DNA of 62,866 nucleotides. It comes from Spirochaetota bacterium (GTDB lineage: Bacteria; Spirochaetota; UBA4802; JAFGJZ01). Below the pieces are notes generated by a model. That model had not been told where the DNA came from and ran no database searches. It saw only the letters and a program-made list of their open reading frames with translations. Both the position numbers and the translations under genes were made by a program. Within the stretch, counting starts at the first letter, position 1. Each line of letters begins with the position of its first letter. The stretch spans positions 1-62,866 of the forward strand of contig JAQIBV010000034.1 in NCBI GenBank assembly GCA_027858855.1, in the 5' to 3' direction. This document shows positions 24,462-33,141 of the stretch, piece by piece.

Positions 24462-26729
24462 ATGAAACGAGTTCGTCAGCTGGTTCTGATTTTAATAATA
24501 CTGCTAATAGCTGTGATGGCGACTGGGGCTTTTGTCTCGTACCGTTTGACTAAACAGTTTACTGTTCAGCATTTACGTAATGTTGTTACTGATTTTGTGG
24601 AACAAAACTTCGATAAGGCTATTCGATTTGATTCGATTAAAATGGGTTATAAGGGGAATATTGTCATAACCAACCTGAAAATTTCGGCTTTTAGCGATTT
24701 TAATGACAATATTTTACTTGTTGATTCACCAGAAACAGTTATTGAATTGAATTTAATGGCATTGTTGAATGGAGAAATTCATATAGAAGATATAAATATC
24801 AATTCTGCACAATTTACAATACATAAATCTTTTGATGCAGAGTATGGAGACGCCTTTTCAGTTATTACTGGGATATTCGATCAGTTTGCCGCATCGAAGG
24901 AACTTTCTAAAAAAAAAATAAGTCTGAAGATCAGAAATTCTCAATTTACCTATAGTGAAATTTATCGCAACGAAGCTCAGAAATTTACCGCCTCTACCTT
25001 TAACTTGGATCTCTCAATAACACGTGATATTATAGAATTTTCAACTAAGGGGGCCTTTAACAAGAAAGGAACTCCTTTTATAGAAGAATCTCCTTTTTCA
25101 ATAAAAGGGGCTCTCTATTTCAATGAGGCAAAGTTTCATGGAATGACTGCCGATTTTTCAGTGGTTAATCTTGACCTATCGTATCTGAATCCCTATTTAC
25201 TGTATAAAGCAGATCTGAATTACGAAATGTACGGAGCCATTACCAGTCGCGGTTCATTAAATATCCTTAAAAATAACGCTTCACTCAACACCGATTCAAT
25301 TTTCACTGGTCTGTCTCTTAAAAGTGTTTCCCGCCTGGATGATGTACATGCGATAATTGTAAATAAAAATATGCGTGTTACCGCAAATATGGATTTTCTG
25401 AACAGAGGAGATCGGTTTATACTTCATAAGTTTTTAATAGATGATGAGAACCTTCATCTTGTTGCCGAGGGAGAATACGTAAACAGTGAAAAGTCTCATT
25501 ATCTTAAAACAAATGTCCGTTCAAACCGGATAGATCTTAATTCACTTTCAGAATCTTTAAAGCCGGTTAAGAATATTTCTTATACCGGTGGATTACAATT
25601 TGATTTCTCGACCGACTATGATTTTAATTCAGGGAAAAATAATCGTAGCAATATCCTGTTACATCTGAATAATTTTTCTGCGGAACGTATTGAAGATGGA
25701 GTCGCCCGTGGTTTCTTTAAAAATACTAATGCTGTAATTTCGGGGACCGAAAAGCAGCTGAATGTATCTGTCGATGCCCGCTCTTTCAATTCAGACTACC
25801 GGCTTACGCTTAAGTCGGATGTTGACAGTTGGGCCCCTCTCGCCGGAAATTCTGTGATAAGCATTAAATCTGATCAACTTGAAGCATCGCTAATAGTTCA
25901 ATTATTAGCCGAGGGACAGGAATATCTTGAATCTGTTGGTCTTGCTGATACCAAAGAGGGGTATGATGGAGTCATGTTCCCCGACAAGGAGTATGGTAAG
26001 TTTTTAACTAACAATTCAATCAAACTTTCTATGGATTGTAAAAAACTACTATTCCATAATAATGCTGCTGTTAAAAATATTGTTTTTAAACAGGTCCTTG
26101 AAGACAAGATGTCTTATACTGAAACATTTAATGCTGAGGGGTATGGTGCGGAGTATATTCTTGATTTAAGTGGTAATTTTAAAGGTCATTATGCTGTAAT
26201 TAAGGCTAATGCTGGTATTTACAATTTTGATCTTCAAAGATTTCATGAGGATACTGGCTCTCAGGGAGAGGTAGCTGGCATTTTGCGGGGAGAGTATCAG
26301 TGGCGTGTGGAAGGTTATCGCTTGCGAGAACTGGTTCTGCAAAATCGCTCCTCTTTATCTCTCTCTTTACGAGATGGTTATGTGAAAGGAACACGGTTCC
26401 AGGATGAATACTATACCTTTCTTGCGTCGGAAGGAGTAACTCTTCAGCCGGAGACGGTTGATATAAATGAGCTCTCTTATCGTATGAAAAAACAGAGTCT
26501 TTCCTATTATAATCAGCTCTCTTTATCGGGTAAAGCCATGTCTTTTTCGGCACGAGGTCCTTATCTGTTTCAGGAGGGCTATAATATGCCTGTAACCATA
26601 ACCGTTACAGAGAGCGATGGATCAAGATTGAAGCGTGAATCGGGGTATTTCCGTTTTTCAGGTACGTTTTTGAACCCTGTATTGGAATCCAGAAAAAATC
26701 CCGATGTCTCTATAGAGCTATTTCGTTAA
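24462..26729 (+). CDS. AsmA-like envelope protein with N-terminal membrane anchor
   Basis: At about 755 aa it has one membrane helix (LVLILIILLIAVMATGAFVSY) and a long beta-rich region. The motifs near the start (FDSIKMGYKGNIVITNLKIS and the VIELNLMALLNGEIHIEDININSA block) are those of AsmA/TamB-type proteins, thought to bridge inner and outer membranes for phospholipid movement. The C-terminal part (YQWRVEGYRLRELVLQNRSS onward) also fits an AsmA C-domain. The start is uncertain: ATG 24462 has GGAAAAG upstream; ATG 24429 and TTG 24405 are in frame. It ends 11 bp from the convergent cyclase gene. Confidence 0.75.
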   Translation: MKRVRQLVLILIILLIAVMATGAFVSYRLTKQFTVQHLRNVVTDFVEQNFDKAIRFDSIKMGYKGNIVITNLKISAFSDFNDNILLVDSPETVIELNLMALLNGEIHIEDININSAQFTIHKSFDAEYGDAFSVITGIFDQFAASKELSKKKISLKIRNSQFTYSEIYRNEAQKFTASTFNLDLSITRDIIEFSTKGAFNKKGTPFIEESPFSIKGALYFNEAKFHGMTADFSVVNLDLSYLNPYLLYKADLNYEMYGAITSRGSLNILKNNASLNTDSIFTGLSLKSVSRLDDVHAIIVNKNMRVTANMDFLNRGDRFILHKFLIDDENLHLVAEGEYVNSEKSHYLKTNVRSNRIDLNSLSESLKPVKNISYTGGLQFDFSTDYDFNSGKNNRSNILLHLNNFSAERIEDGVARGFFKNTNAVISGTEKQLNVSVDARSFNSDYRLTLKSDVDSWAPLAGNSVISIKSDQLEASLIVQLLAEGQEYLESVGLADTKEGYDGVMFPDKEYGKFLTNNSIKLSMDCKKLLFHNNAAVKNIVFKQVLEDKMSYTETFNAEGYGAEYILDLSGNFKGHYAVIKANAGIYNFDLQRFHEDTGSQGEVAGILRGEYQWRVEGYRLRELVLQNRSSLSLSLRDGYVKGTRFQDEYYTFLASEGVTLQPETVDINELSYRMKKQSLSYYNQLSLSGKAMSFSARGPYLFQEGYNMPVTITVTESDGSRLKRESGYFRFSGTFLNPVLESRKNPDVSIELFR

Positions 26730-26740
26730 AAAGAATAATT

Positions 26741-28723
26741 CTACTTCAGATCAAGAAGCTCGTAGATGCGAACAGGTTTAGCTTTTCCTTTTACACGAAT
26801 AAGATCAAGCTCTCTGACTACGCAATCGTACTCTTTCAAAAATTCATATGAGTACTCGCTAATAATAACATGGGTACCATACATCTTATTCGTACCTTCG
26901 AGTCTTGCACCCAGGTTTACGTTATCACCCATCAGTGTGTAGTCCATGCGTGAGGTTGACCCCATGTTACCGGCAATCATATCTCCCGAGTTTACACCAA
27001 TGCCAATGTCAAGAGGTGGTTTCTTTTCAGCTTTCCACATCGCATTAAGTCGGTCGAGCTCGACCATCATTTCGAGGGCGGCTTTGCATGCAAGGTAGGT
27101 ATGATTCGCTTGTGGAATTGGAGCCCCCCAGAAGGCCATTATCTCATCTCCAACATACTTATCAAGTGTGCCATCGTATTTTATAACAATATCGGTCATT
27201 GCTTGAAGATAGACATTTAGATGTTTAACCAGTTCTTCAGGAGTAAGGTGCTCGGAAAGAGTTGTGAAGCCCCTTATGTCTGAAAAGAGAACGGTTAAAA
27301 TTTTATTGTCACCACCAAGTTTAACCTTTTCGGGTTGTCGTAAAAGCTCGTCAACAACTGTTTTTGAGACAAACTTCGAGAAGGTCTGTCGGATAATCCG
27401 TTTCTCTTTCTGTTCAGTAAGCATTCTGATTGTTGTAATGAATGTGTAATCTGTTATTATAAATATAATCGGAGTCACATACGCTGCGATAATGTTGTAT
27501 TTTTCGAATAGAACATGGGCTGCGATGATATAGCCAATGATTGCAATAACTGTTGTTCCGGTTGAGAGAAGTATGGATAAACGTGGAAGAAGCAGTCCAA
27601 AAATCAGGGCAATAACAAGTAGCAGAATCAATGTCTCTTTATATGAAAACTGATAAAGATAATTATTCGTGATTATTGTGTTTATTGCATGAGAATGGTG
27701 TTCAATTCCGTACATCTGGCCATATGGAGAATCTTTAATGTCATCTGCAATTCCTGTAGCTGCATAAGCGGCAACCATTACAATTTTGCCTTCGAGCGAG
27801 CCTTCAAGTGATCCTTCGTTGTGAAAATAAAAATAAGGTATTTTGTTAAAGGAGCCGTGGGTTCCAATATAATTAATTGGCATCAAGCCATTATCATCAA
27901 TCGGAATGTCAATTATTCCACCCGGATAATGCTCAGAGCTCTTTTGGGGATCGGCATTTGAAATGCGTATATGAGATCCGACAACAATCTCCAAATCATC
28001 TACCGTTACATTGTAGTAACTCATTATAGTACAAAGAACTACTGATGGATATACCTTATCTTTGACACGTGCGAAGAGTAGGGTATTGCGGACCTTGTTG
28101 TCGCTATCTTCTAAAGCATTGGCAAAACCGATCATTTTTGATGAACGTGATATTTCGGGGGTTGGTGAGTCGATCTCTTTGAATATTTCTGGAAGTTTAT
28201 TCGCATCTACCGGTAGTACGAAGGTGTTAAGTATTGCCATACGTTCTTCAATATCAGCAGTTTTTTTATGTATAGTATCCTTTTCAAGAGCGTAGTCGGG
28301 GATTACGTTTCCAGCCTCCTGAAACGCTGCTGCAAGCTCTTCTTCACCGGGCTTATGTTCCAGTAGCATGATGTCAAAAAGAATAGAGTTCGGTTTGCCT
28401 GAGTCTATGAATCGGGTAACATCGGCATGAATGCCCCATGGGAATGGCCATTGTATGCCGACAGAATCGAAGTGACGGATTGTTTCAATGTCTATACCTA
28501 CTATCATAATATCGTCAGATGCGAGAGGGTTTTCCTGATTAATGACAATACCTTCTTTTAGATCAACAGGTGCCTGTGTTGTATCGCGTAAAAAGAACCG
28601 AAAATCGAGGGACATGTTTTTAAGCCCGTCAAGAAGATTGAAAGAGGTCAGAAAATGTATAAAAAGTATTAGAAAAAGAGAAACCAGAAGCGAAGCGATA
28701 TGTTTCAATTCGAATTTTTTCAT
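26741..28723 (-). CDS. CHASE2-domain adenylate cyclase
   Basis: At about 660 aa it has an N-terminal helix (10-32), then an extracytoplasmic CHASE2 sensor (about 35-365; DIMIVGIDIETIRHFDSVGIQWPFPWG is typical), three helices (about 370-440), and a class III cyclase domain (about 480-660). The catalytic domain has VLFSDIRGFTTLSE and KYVGDEIMAFWGAP (metal aspartates) and DYTLMGDNVNLGARLEG. An outside signal sensed by CHASE2 would change cAMP output. ATG at 28723 is preferred over 28735, whose AAAGG directly abuts the codon. It is the second intact cyclase of the window. Confidence 0.93.
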   Translation of the reverse strand: MKKFELKHIASLLVSLFLILFIHFLTSFNLLDGLKNMSLDFRFFLRDTTQAPVDLKEGIVINQENPLASDDIMIVGIDIETIRHFDSVGIQWPFPWGIHADVTRFIDSGKPNSILFDIMLLEHKPGEEELAAAFQEAGNVIPDYALEKDTIHKKTADIEERMAILNTFVLPVDANKLPEIFKEIDSPTPEISRSSKMIGFANALEDSDNKVRNTLLFARVKDKVYPSVVLCTIMSYYNVTVDDLEIVVGSHIRISNADPQKSSEHYPGGIIDIPIDDNGLMPINYIGTHGSFNKIPYFYFHNEGSLEGSLEGKIVMVAAYAATGIADDIKDSPYGQMYGIEHHSHAINTIITNNYLYQFSYKETLILLLVIALIFGLLLPRLSILLSTGTTVIAIIGYIIAAHVLFEKYNIIAAYVTPIIFIITDYTFITTIRMLTEQKEKRIIRQTFSKFVSKTVVDELLRQPEKVKLGGDNKILTVLFSDIRGFTTLSEHLTPEELVKHLNVYLQAMTDIVIKYDGTLDKYVGDEIMAFWGAPIPQANHTYLACKAALEMMVELDRLNAMWKAEKKPPLDIGIGVNSGDMIAGNMGSTSRMDYTLMGDNVNLGARLEGTNKMYGTHVIISEYSYEFLKEYDCVVRELDLIRVKGKAKPVRIYELLDLK

Positions 28724-28863
28724 AACCGATAGCATCCTTTGATTTATAAATTACTAATTTCAATTGTGGTATATAAAGAGTATATCATTCAGCTGTTTCG
28801 TCAAGCTTAACTTATAATTAGGTCGTTTAAAATCATCTTCTTTCCTGTTTGTAATTAATTTTG

Positions 28864-28894
28864 TTGACCCTCCTGTAACGGGAGAGTGCAGACT
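28864..28894 (+). promoter_or_regulatory. MerR-type promoter/operator of the ABC exporter operon
   Basis: TTGACC (28864-28869) and CAGACT (28889-28894) are separated by exactly 19 bp. The spacer holds a near-perfect dyad, ACCCTCC-TGTAACG-GGAGAGT. A 19-bp spacer with a central dyad is the hallmark of promoters activated by MerR-family regulators, and the third gene of this operon is a MerR protein. The TTG at 28894 cannot then be the first start codon, which supports GTG 28957. Confidence 0.7.
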
Positions 28895-28956
28895 TGGATG
28901 TAGAACCAGGTAATACAAAAGATCATTGTGACTTAATTAATAAGGGGGGCAATAAA

Positions 28957-29685
28957 GTGGTTGATGCTGTGAATGTCAGGAATCTGTGTAAAAGCTACGA
29001 TGATAAATCCGCTCTGCGTGGATTTGATCTCACTGTAAAAAAAGGAGAGATTTTCGGTTTATTAGGACATAATGGAGCAGGAAAAACTACTGCTGTAGAG
29101 TGCATGCTGGGAATTCGGAAAAAGAATGCGGGGAGTATTAAACTCCTTGGACTGGATCCAGTTATTGATAGGCGTTCTTTATTTCAGCGGGTAGGTGTAC
29201 AGTTTCAACATACCGGTTTTCAGGATAAGATTCGTGTAGAGGAGTGTTGCAGGTTGTCGGCCTCTCTTTACGATAATACGGCAGACTGGATGGAACTTCT
29301 TGAAAAATTCAGATTGATAGATAAAAAACGACAGACTGTTTCTGATCTTTCAGGTGGAGAAAAACAGAAGCTGGCTGTTGTTCAGGCCTTGATAGGAAAG
29401 CCTGAACTGCTTTTTCTTGATGAGTTGACAACAGGCCTTGATCCTGAAGCGAGAAGGGATGTATGGGAGTACTTGAAAGAACTTCGTGGCAACGGGGTGT
29501 CAATTGTGCTGACCTCTCATTTTATGGACGAGGTTGAGTATTTATGTGACAATGTTGTGGTTTTAAAGCAGGGTAAAACAGTTGTGTATGGAGAACCCGA
29601 GAAGCTGATCAATGTCTATGGTAAAAGAAATCTTGATGAGCTTTTTTTGTCATTAATGAAAGATAATCAGGGGGATGCTGCATGA
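28957..29685 (+). CDS. ABC transporter ATP-binding protein (drug/lipid exporter type)
   Basis: This is a 242-aa ATPase with Walker A GHNGAGKTT, Q-loop VGVQFQHTGF, signature LSGGEKQK, Walker B LLFLDELTTGLDPEARR and switch His (LTSHFMDE). It matches the CcmA/DrrA-like ATPases that pair with ABC-2 permeases. The start is set at GTG 28957, with AAGGGGGG 7 bp upstream; the open frame is longer, but the predicted -10 box at 28889-28894 excludes the upstream codons. It overlaps the permease gene (ATGA). Confidence 0.9.
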   Translation: MVDAVNVRNLCKSYDDKSALRGFDLTVKKGEIFGLLGHNGAGKTTAVECMLGIRKKNAGSIKLLGLDPVIDRRSLFQRVGVQFQHTGFQDKIRVEECCRLSASLYDNTADWMELLEKFRLIDKKRQTVSDLSGGEKQKLAVVQALIGKPELLFLDELTTGLDPEARRDVWEYLKELRGNGVSIVLTSHFMDEVEYLCDNVVVLKQGKTVVYGEPEKLINVYGKRNLDELFLSLMKDNQGDAA

Positions 29686-30419
29686 ACAGTTTAAAAAAAA
29701 ATTTTAACAGATTTTTAATAATGTTGAAAATAGAGATGTTACTTGCATTCCGCCATGGTGATATGATACTTTTCGGCATTGTTATGCCGGTTAGTATCAT
29801 GATGCTGATTGGAGCGATTGGTGACAGCAAAACAGTTGCTGAAAATTTTGCTGGTGTAGCAAGTGTTGGTATCTGCGCGGCCGGACTAATGGGTATTCCG
29901 TTGACGGTCGCCTCATATCGACATGAAAAAATTCTTAAGCGATTTCAAGCGACACCAGTGAGCCCTCTTATTTTACTTGTTTCGATAACAGCGCTTCAGA
30001 CTCTGTTTGCATGGGTTTCTGGGGTGGGGGTTTATCTTACAGCGAGGTTTATGTTTGGTATGAGTCTTGAGGGGGGGGGCTGGCGTTACATGATGACTTT
30101 TGTTTTTGTTCAATTTTCGATATACAGTATCGGTTTTTTGATTGCGGCTCTTGTTCCAGATATTAAAAAAGCCAATATGGTTTGTGTAATTGTATATTTC
30201 CCGATGCTGTTTCTGTCAGGAGCTACAGTCCCCTATAATATACTACCGCGGGGAGTCCAAGTGTTCTCGGATTTATTTCCCCTGACTCAGGGTATAAAAA
30301 TGCTTAGGGGAGCTGTTTACGGTTTGGAGTTTGACGGTGATATTCCGAGGTTTGCTCTCCTTACAATTATCGCATTTGTGGCTTATCTAATATCCATAAA
30401 AACTTTTCGTTGGGAATAA
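29682..30419 (+). CDS. ABC-2 type permease
   Basis: This 245-aa protein has about six transmembrane helices and belongs to the ABC-2 membrane family (MLKIEMLLAFRHGDMILFGIVMPVSIMMLIGAI; YFPMLFLSGATVPYNILP before the last helices). Together with the preceding ATPase it forms an exporter, probably for a drug or other amphipathic compound. Its ATG overlaps the ATPase stop, and the MerR gene follows after 10 bp. Confidence 0.88.
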   Translation: MNSLKKNFNRFLIMLKIEMLLAFRHGDMILFGIVMPVSIMMLIGAIGDSKTVAENFAGVASVGICAAGLMGIPLTVASYRHEKILKRFQATPVSPLILLVSITALQTLFAWVSGVGVYLTARFMFGMSLEGGGWRYMMTFVFVQFSIYSIGFLIAALVPDIKKANMVCVIVYFPMLFLSGATVPYNILPRGVQVFSDLFPLTQGIKMLRGAVYGLEFDGDIPRFALLTIIAFVAYLISIKTFRWE

Positions 30420-30429
30420 TGAGGATTTA

Positions 30430-31248
30430 ATGTACCGTATAGGGCTTTTTTCTAAAATGACAAAGGTTACTATAAAGGCTCTCCGTTTTTATGAGGCGGA
30501 GGGTCTACTCGTGCCAGATTATATTGATCCAGATAGCGGTTATCGCTATTATTCTTCACCACAGCTATCACATGTTTACCGTATTGTTTCTCTTAGACAA
30601 TGTGGTTTTTCTGTGGTACAGATTAGACAGATACTGGACGGAAGAAACATTGAAGAGTTATTCTATGATCAGCGTAACAAACTCGAGGAGCAGGCTCTTG
30701 AGACTGCGCGCCAGCTTAGTTCGGTTAATCATTATCTTGAATCGGTAACCGAAGCTGAGAATGAAAAATACGATGTGATTCTAAAGGAGTTACCCTCCGT
30801 TATTGTTTACAGTTGCCGTATGGTTGTAGATTCTTATGATGACTACTTTACTGTTATTCCGAAAATAGGTGAGGAGGTTTGTCGTGTAAATCCTGGATTA
30901 TGCTGTGTTGATGACCCTCCCTACTGCTTCATTATGTATCATGATGGTGAATATCGAGAACAGAGGATTGATATTGAGTTTTGTGAGGCTGTTAGCGAAC
31001 GAGGTCAGGAAACTGAGCGAATTAAATTCAAAGAGATTCAATCTGTTAAACAAGCAGCCTGTGCGTTGCATAAGGGTTCTTATAGTTCTTTACCTTATGC
31101 TTATGGCGCAGTATTCAAATGGATCGAAGATAATAATCTTGTTATTGTGGGGAATCCACGTGAGTCTTATATTGATGGGATATGGAACAAGAATAAAAAT
31201 GATAGTGAGTGGTTGACCGAACTGCAGGTTCCGGTGACCACGGTGTAG
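30430..31248 (+). CDS. MerR-family regulator with GyrI-like effector domain (BmrR type)
   Basis: This 272-aa protein has an N-terminal MerR winged helix (GLFSKMTKVTIKALRFYEAEGLL, then DPDSGYRYYS), a coiled coil (about 80-118), and a C-terminal GyrI/AraC effector-binding-like domain (about 120-270; ACALHKGSYSSLPYAYGAVFKWI is typical). BmrR-like proteins bind amphipathic drugs and twist a 19-bp-spacer promoter. Such a promoter (28864-28894) starts this operon, so it probably activates its own operon with the exporter genes. Confidence 0.9.
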   Translation: MYRIGLFSKMTKVTIKALRFYEAEGLLVPDYIDPDSGYRYYSSPQLSHVYRIVSLRQCGFSVVQIRQILDGRNIEELFYDQRNKLEEQALETARQLSSVNHYLESVTEAENEKYDVILKELPSVIVYSCRMVVDSYDDYFTVIPKIGEEVCRVNPGLCCVDDPPYCFIMYHDGEYREQRIDIEFCEAVSERGQETERIKFKEIQSVKQAACALHKGSYSSLPYAYGAVFKWIEDNNLVIVGNPRESYIDGIWNKNKNDSEWLTELQVPVTTV

Positions 31249-31290
31249 ATGTGGTTGTAAAGTGGAGTTTGTGCTGGTCTGTTCTGCTTT

Positions 31291-31788
31291 TTATGGGAAC
31301 GAAAGCAGTAATAAACGTTTATCTAGGACGGTTTGATCGATAGTTATCGTGTTGCTTGAATTAGATCGCCCCCATATAAATGTAAATGTTCTTTGATTGT
31401 TTGTATAACCGGAAAAAACCGAATAAAAATCATGATAAAGACCAATATTGTGGTCTTTATTTTCAGTTAAAAGTTCATTTATTACGATTTCAGCATAAAT
31501 ATCTAATGCCAGAGCCACTAGAAGAGAAAATGTATACTTAAGGTGTCTATCCACATCTCGATATTTCTCTGCAGTTGCTGGATGAAGGTAAACATGTACA
31601 TTTTCCCATTTTGAGGCACGTTTTTGGTATTGAGTCGGTCCGAATCGGTAGTTAGATCTCTTAAGTTTTGGGATATATCTGTTCAAGCAGAGAATAATAA
31701 TGCGGGATTTGGAGACATTTGCTAATTTACAATAGTTTTCGAGTCTTTGGAGTCTGTTAAATTCCATGGTAATTGTTGTTTCTGTCAT
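31291..31788 (-). CDS. Hypothetical protein, possible ribbon-helix-helix N-terminus
   Basis: This 165-aa protein is not recognised with confidence. The first ~40 residues (TITMEFNRLQRLENYCKLANVSKSRIIILCL) have the strand-helix-helix pattern of RHH DNA-binding proteins. The rest is mixed and ends in a hydrophobic segment. The start at 31788 is preferred, with GAGG about 9 bp upstream; the ATG at 31800 has no ribosome site. It stands alone between the MerR operon and the tRNA. Confidence 0.5.
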   Translation of the reverse strand: MTETTITMEFNRLQRLENYCKLANVSKSRIIILCLNRYIPKLKRSNYRFGPTQYQKRASKWENVHVYLHPATAEKYRDVDRHLKYTFSLLVALALDIYAEIVINELLTENKDHNIGLYHDFYSVFSGYTNNQRTFTFIWGRSNSSNTITIDQTVLDKRLLLLSFP

Positions 31789-31994
31789 ATCATTCCTCAT
31801 TGTTAATATATTTACTAATAATTACAACGAAGAATTTTCAAAAAGAGGCGTAAAAAAATGAGAAAACGAGAATATGATAATTATGTTTGGTTTGTAATTT
31901 CTTACCCGATAACTATCGGGTTAAATTAAGCAAAAATAGAATAATTCAGGTTTTAGAGACATAATAAAAATCAAAACCTGGCAACAATATTTTA

Positions 31995-32023
31995 TTGACA
32001 AAAAAACATGCCATTGGTTTAGT
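31995..32023 (+). promoter_or_regulatory. Promoter of the tRNA-rplU unit
   Basis: TTGACA (31995-32000), a 17-bp spacer and TTTAGT (32018-32023) lie 19 bp before the tRNA. The fit to a sigma-70 promoter is good, and no other promoter separates the tRNA from rplU. Confidence 0.65.
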
Positions 32024-32042
32024 GTTCCCACTTGCGATCAGA

Positions 32043-32116
32043 GGGCCCTTAGCTCAGTTGGTTAGAGCGGCTGACTCATAATCAGTAGGCCGTAGGTTCG
32101 AGTCCTACAGGGCCCA
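32043..32116 (+). tRNA. tRNA with CAT anticodon (Met, or Ile2 needing lysidine)
   Basis: This 74-nt cloverleaf has acceptor GGGCCCT/AGGGCCC (32043-32049 with 32109-32115), D-arm TTAGCTCAGTTGGTTAGAGC, anticodon loop CTCATAA, and T-arm GTAGGTTCGAGTCCTAC. Discriminator A, no encoded CCA. CAT can be elongator Met or the isoleucine ATA tRNA modified by TilS. The acceptor and T-arm resemble Ile2 tRNAs of other bacteria more than elongator Met, but this is not decisive. It shares a promoter with rplU. Confidence 0.93.
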
Positions 32117-32141
32117 CATAATAAAATTTGGAGTAATGACA

Positions 32142-32453
32142 ATGTATGCAATTGTTGAAATAGGCGGAAAGCAGTATAAAGTTGAGAAGGGAATGTCAAT
32201 TGATATAGAGAAAGTCAAGGCTGAAGCGAATTCTACGCTTACAATTGATAAGGTTCTTATGGTGGTTGACGGAGAAAATGTAAGTGTTGGAAAACCCTAT
32301 GTTTCGGGTGCTTCAATAAAAGCTTCTGTTGTTGGAGAGGTTAAGGGTAAGAAAGTCCTTGGCGTTAAGTTCAAAAAACGTAAAAATTATACACGTACAG
32401 TCGGCCATCGTCCACTTTTTCTTACCTTAAAGATTGACGAACTCTCTGCGTAA
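32142..32453 (+). CDS. rplU: 50S ribosomal protein L21
   Basis: At 103 aa, it begins MYAIVEIGGKQYKVEKG and ends with the RKNYTRTVGHRPLFLTLKI block, both diagnostic of L21, which binds 23S rRNA in the large subunit. The ATG at 32142 is used because GGAG lies 8 bp upstream; the ATG six bases earlier is too close to it. It heads the rplU-prp-rpmA cluster. Confidence 0.96.
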   Translation: MYAIVEIGGKQYKVEKGMSIDIEKVKAEANSTLTIDKVLMVVDGENVSVGKPYVSGASIKASVVGEVKGKKVLGVKFKKRKNYTRTVGHRPLFLTLKIDELSA

Positions 32454-32768
32454 TTGGTTACTGTTTCGTTTTACTCTCTTTCAGCCTCATCAAAGAGAGT
32501 CTTGACTGTCGAAGGGCATGCCGGCTTCCGTAAAAAGGGGCATGATATTGTCTGTTCGGCCGTTTCAGTTTTAGTACACACCTTTATCTCGTCCTCGCGG
32601 CTTATTGCGGGTGCCACGCTCACCATCGTTGATGATGAACTTCTGGAGATAAATGTTGATACAATAGATAATGTTGAGGCGTTTTCTGTTATTCTTGAGT
32701 CCACTGCGATCGGTATGGAAGCCGTGGCTGGTGAGTATTCTGAAAACGTTACTATACACTACAGATAA
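32454..32768 (+). CDS. prp: Ribosomal-processing cysteine protease Prp (YsxB family)
   Basis: At 104 aa it has [18 protein letters not shown], with the catalytic His22 and Cys34 of Prp. In Firmicutes Prp removes a short N-terminal leader of L27. The gene starts with TTG directly after the rplU stop (no gap), which predicts coupled translation, and sits between rplU and rpmA as in Firmicutes. The adjacent L27 here starts MAHKKGGGS and shows no leader to cut, so the substrate is open. Confidence 0.9.
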   Translation: MVTVSFYSLSASSKRVLTVEGHAGFRKKGHDIVCSAVSVLVHTFISSSRLIAGATLTIVDDELLEINVDTIDNVEAFSVILESTAIGMEAVAGEYSENVTIHYR

Positions 32769-32779
32769 GAGGAATAGAT

Positions 32780-33034
32780 ATGGCACATAAGAAGGGTGGC
32801 GGTTCAACCAGAAACGGACGTGATTCGAATTCTCAACGTCTGGGCGTTAAGCGTTTTGATGGTGAAGTTATTACAGGCGGAACAATTATTGTTCGTCAAC
32901 GTGGAACAAAAATTCATCCGGGCATCAATGTTGGAAAGGGATCTGATGATACTCTTTTCTCAAAGATTGACGGAAAAATCAAGTTTGAGAGATATGGAAA
33001 AGCCCGTAAAAAGGTTTCTGTTTATCCTGCATAA
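32780..33034 (+). CDS. rpmA: 50S ribosomal protein L27
   Basis: This 84-aa L27 has N-terminus [20 protein letters not shown] and [14 protein letters not shown]. Its tail reaches the peptidyl-transferase centre. It lacks the N-terminal extension (ending near FF-A) of Prp-processed L27 proteins. GAGG precedes the ATG by about 7 bp. A terminator follows. Confidence 0.97.
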   Translation: MAHKKGGGSTRNGRDSNSQRLGVKRFDGEVITGGTIIVRQRGTKIHPGINVGKGSDDTLFSKIDGKIKFERYGKARKKVSVYPA

Positions 33035-33063
33035 CCGGTTTTTCTTACAAATAAGTACCTGAT

Positions 33064-33096
33064 AAAAATGCGTGAGTATATACTTACGCATTTTTT
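33064..33096 (+). terminator. Terminator between rpmA and obg
   Basis: AAAAATGCGT (33064-33073) and ACGCATTTTT (33086-33095) form a 10-bp stem extended by further inner pairs, running into six T. It can partly separate ribosomal protein expression from obg and proB. Confidence 0.75.
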
Positions 33097-33141
33097 GTTG
33101 TAATAAAAGAGTCATTAAGATGATGACAAGAAGAGAAAATC

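Noticed and set aside
31910-31925. Short CCCGAT/ATCGGG hairpin as a terminator
   Set aside because: Small stem without a clear T-run; it is not next to the end of any gene.
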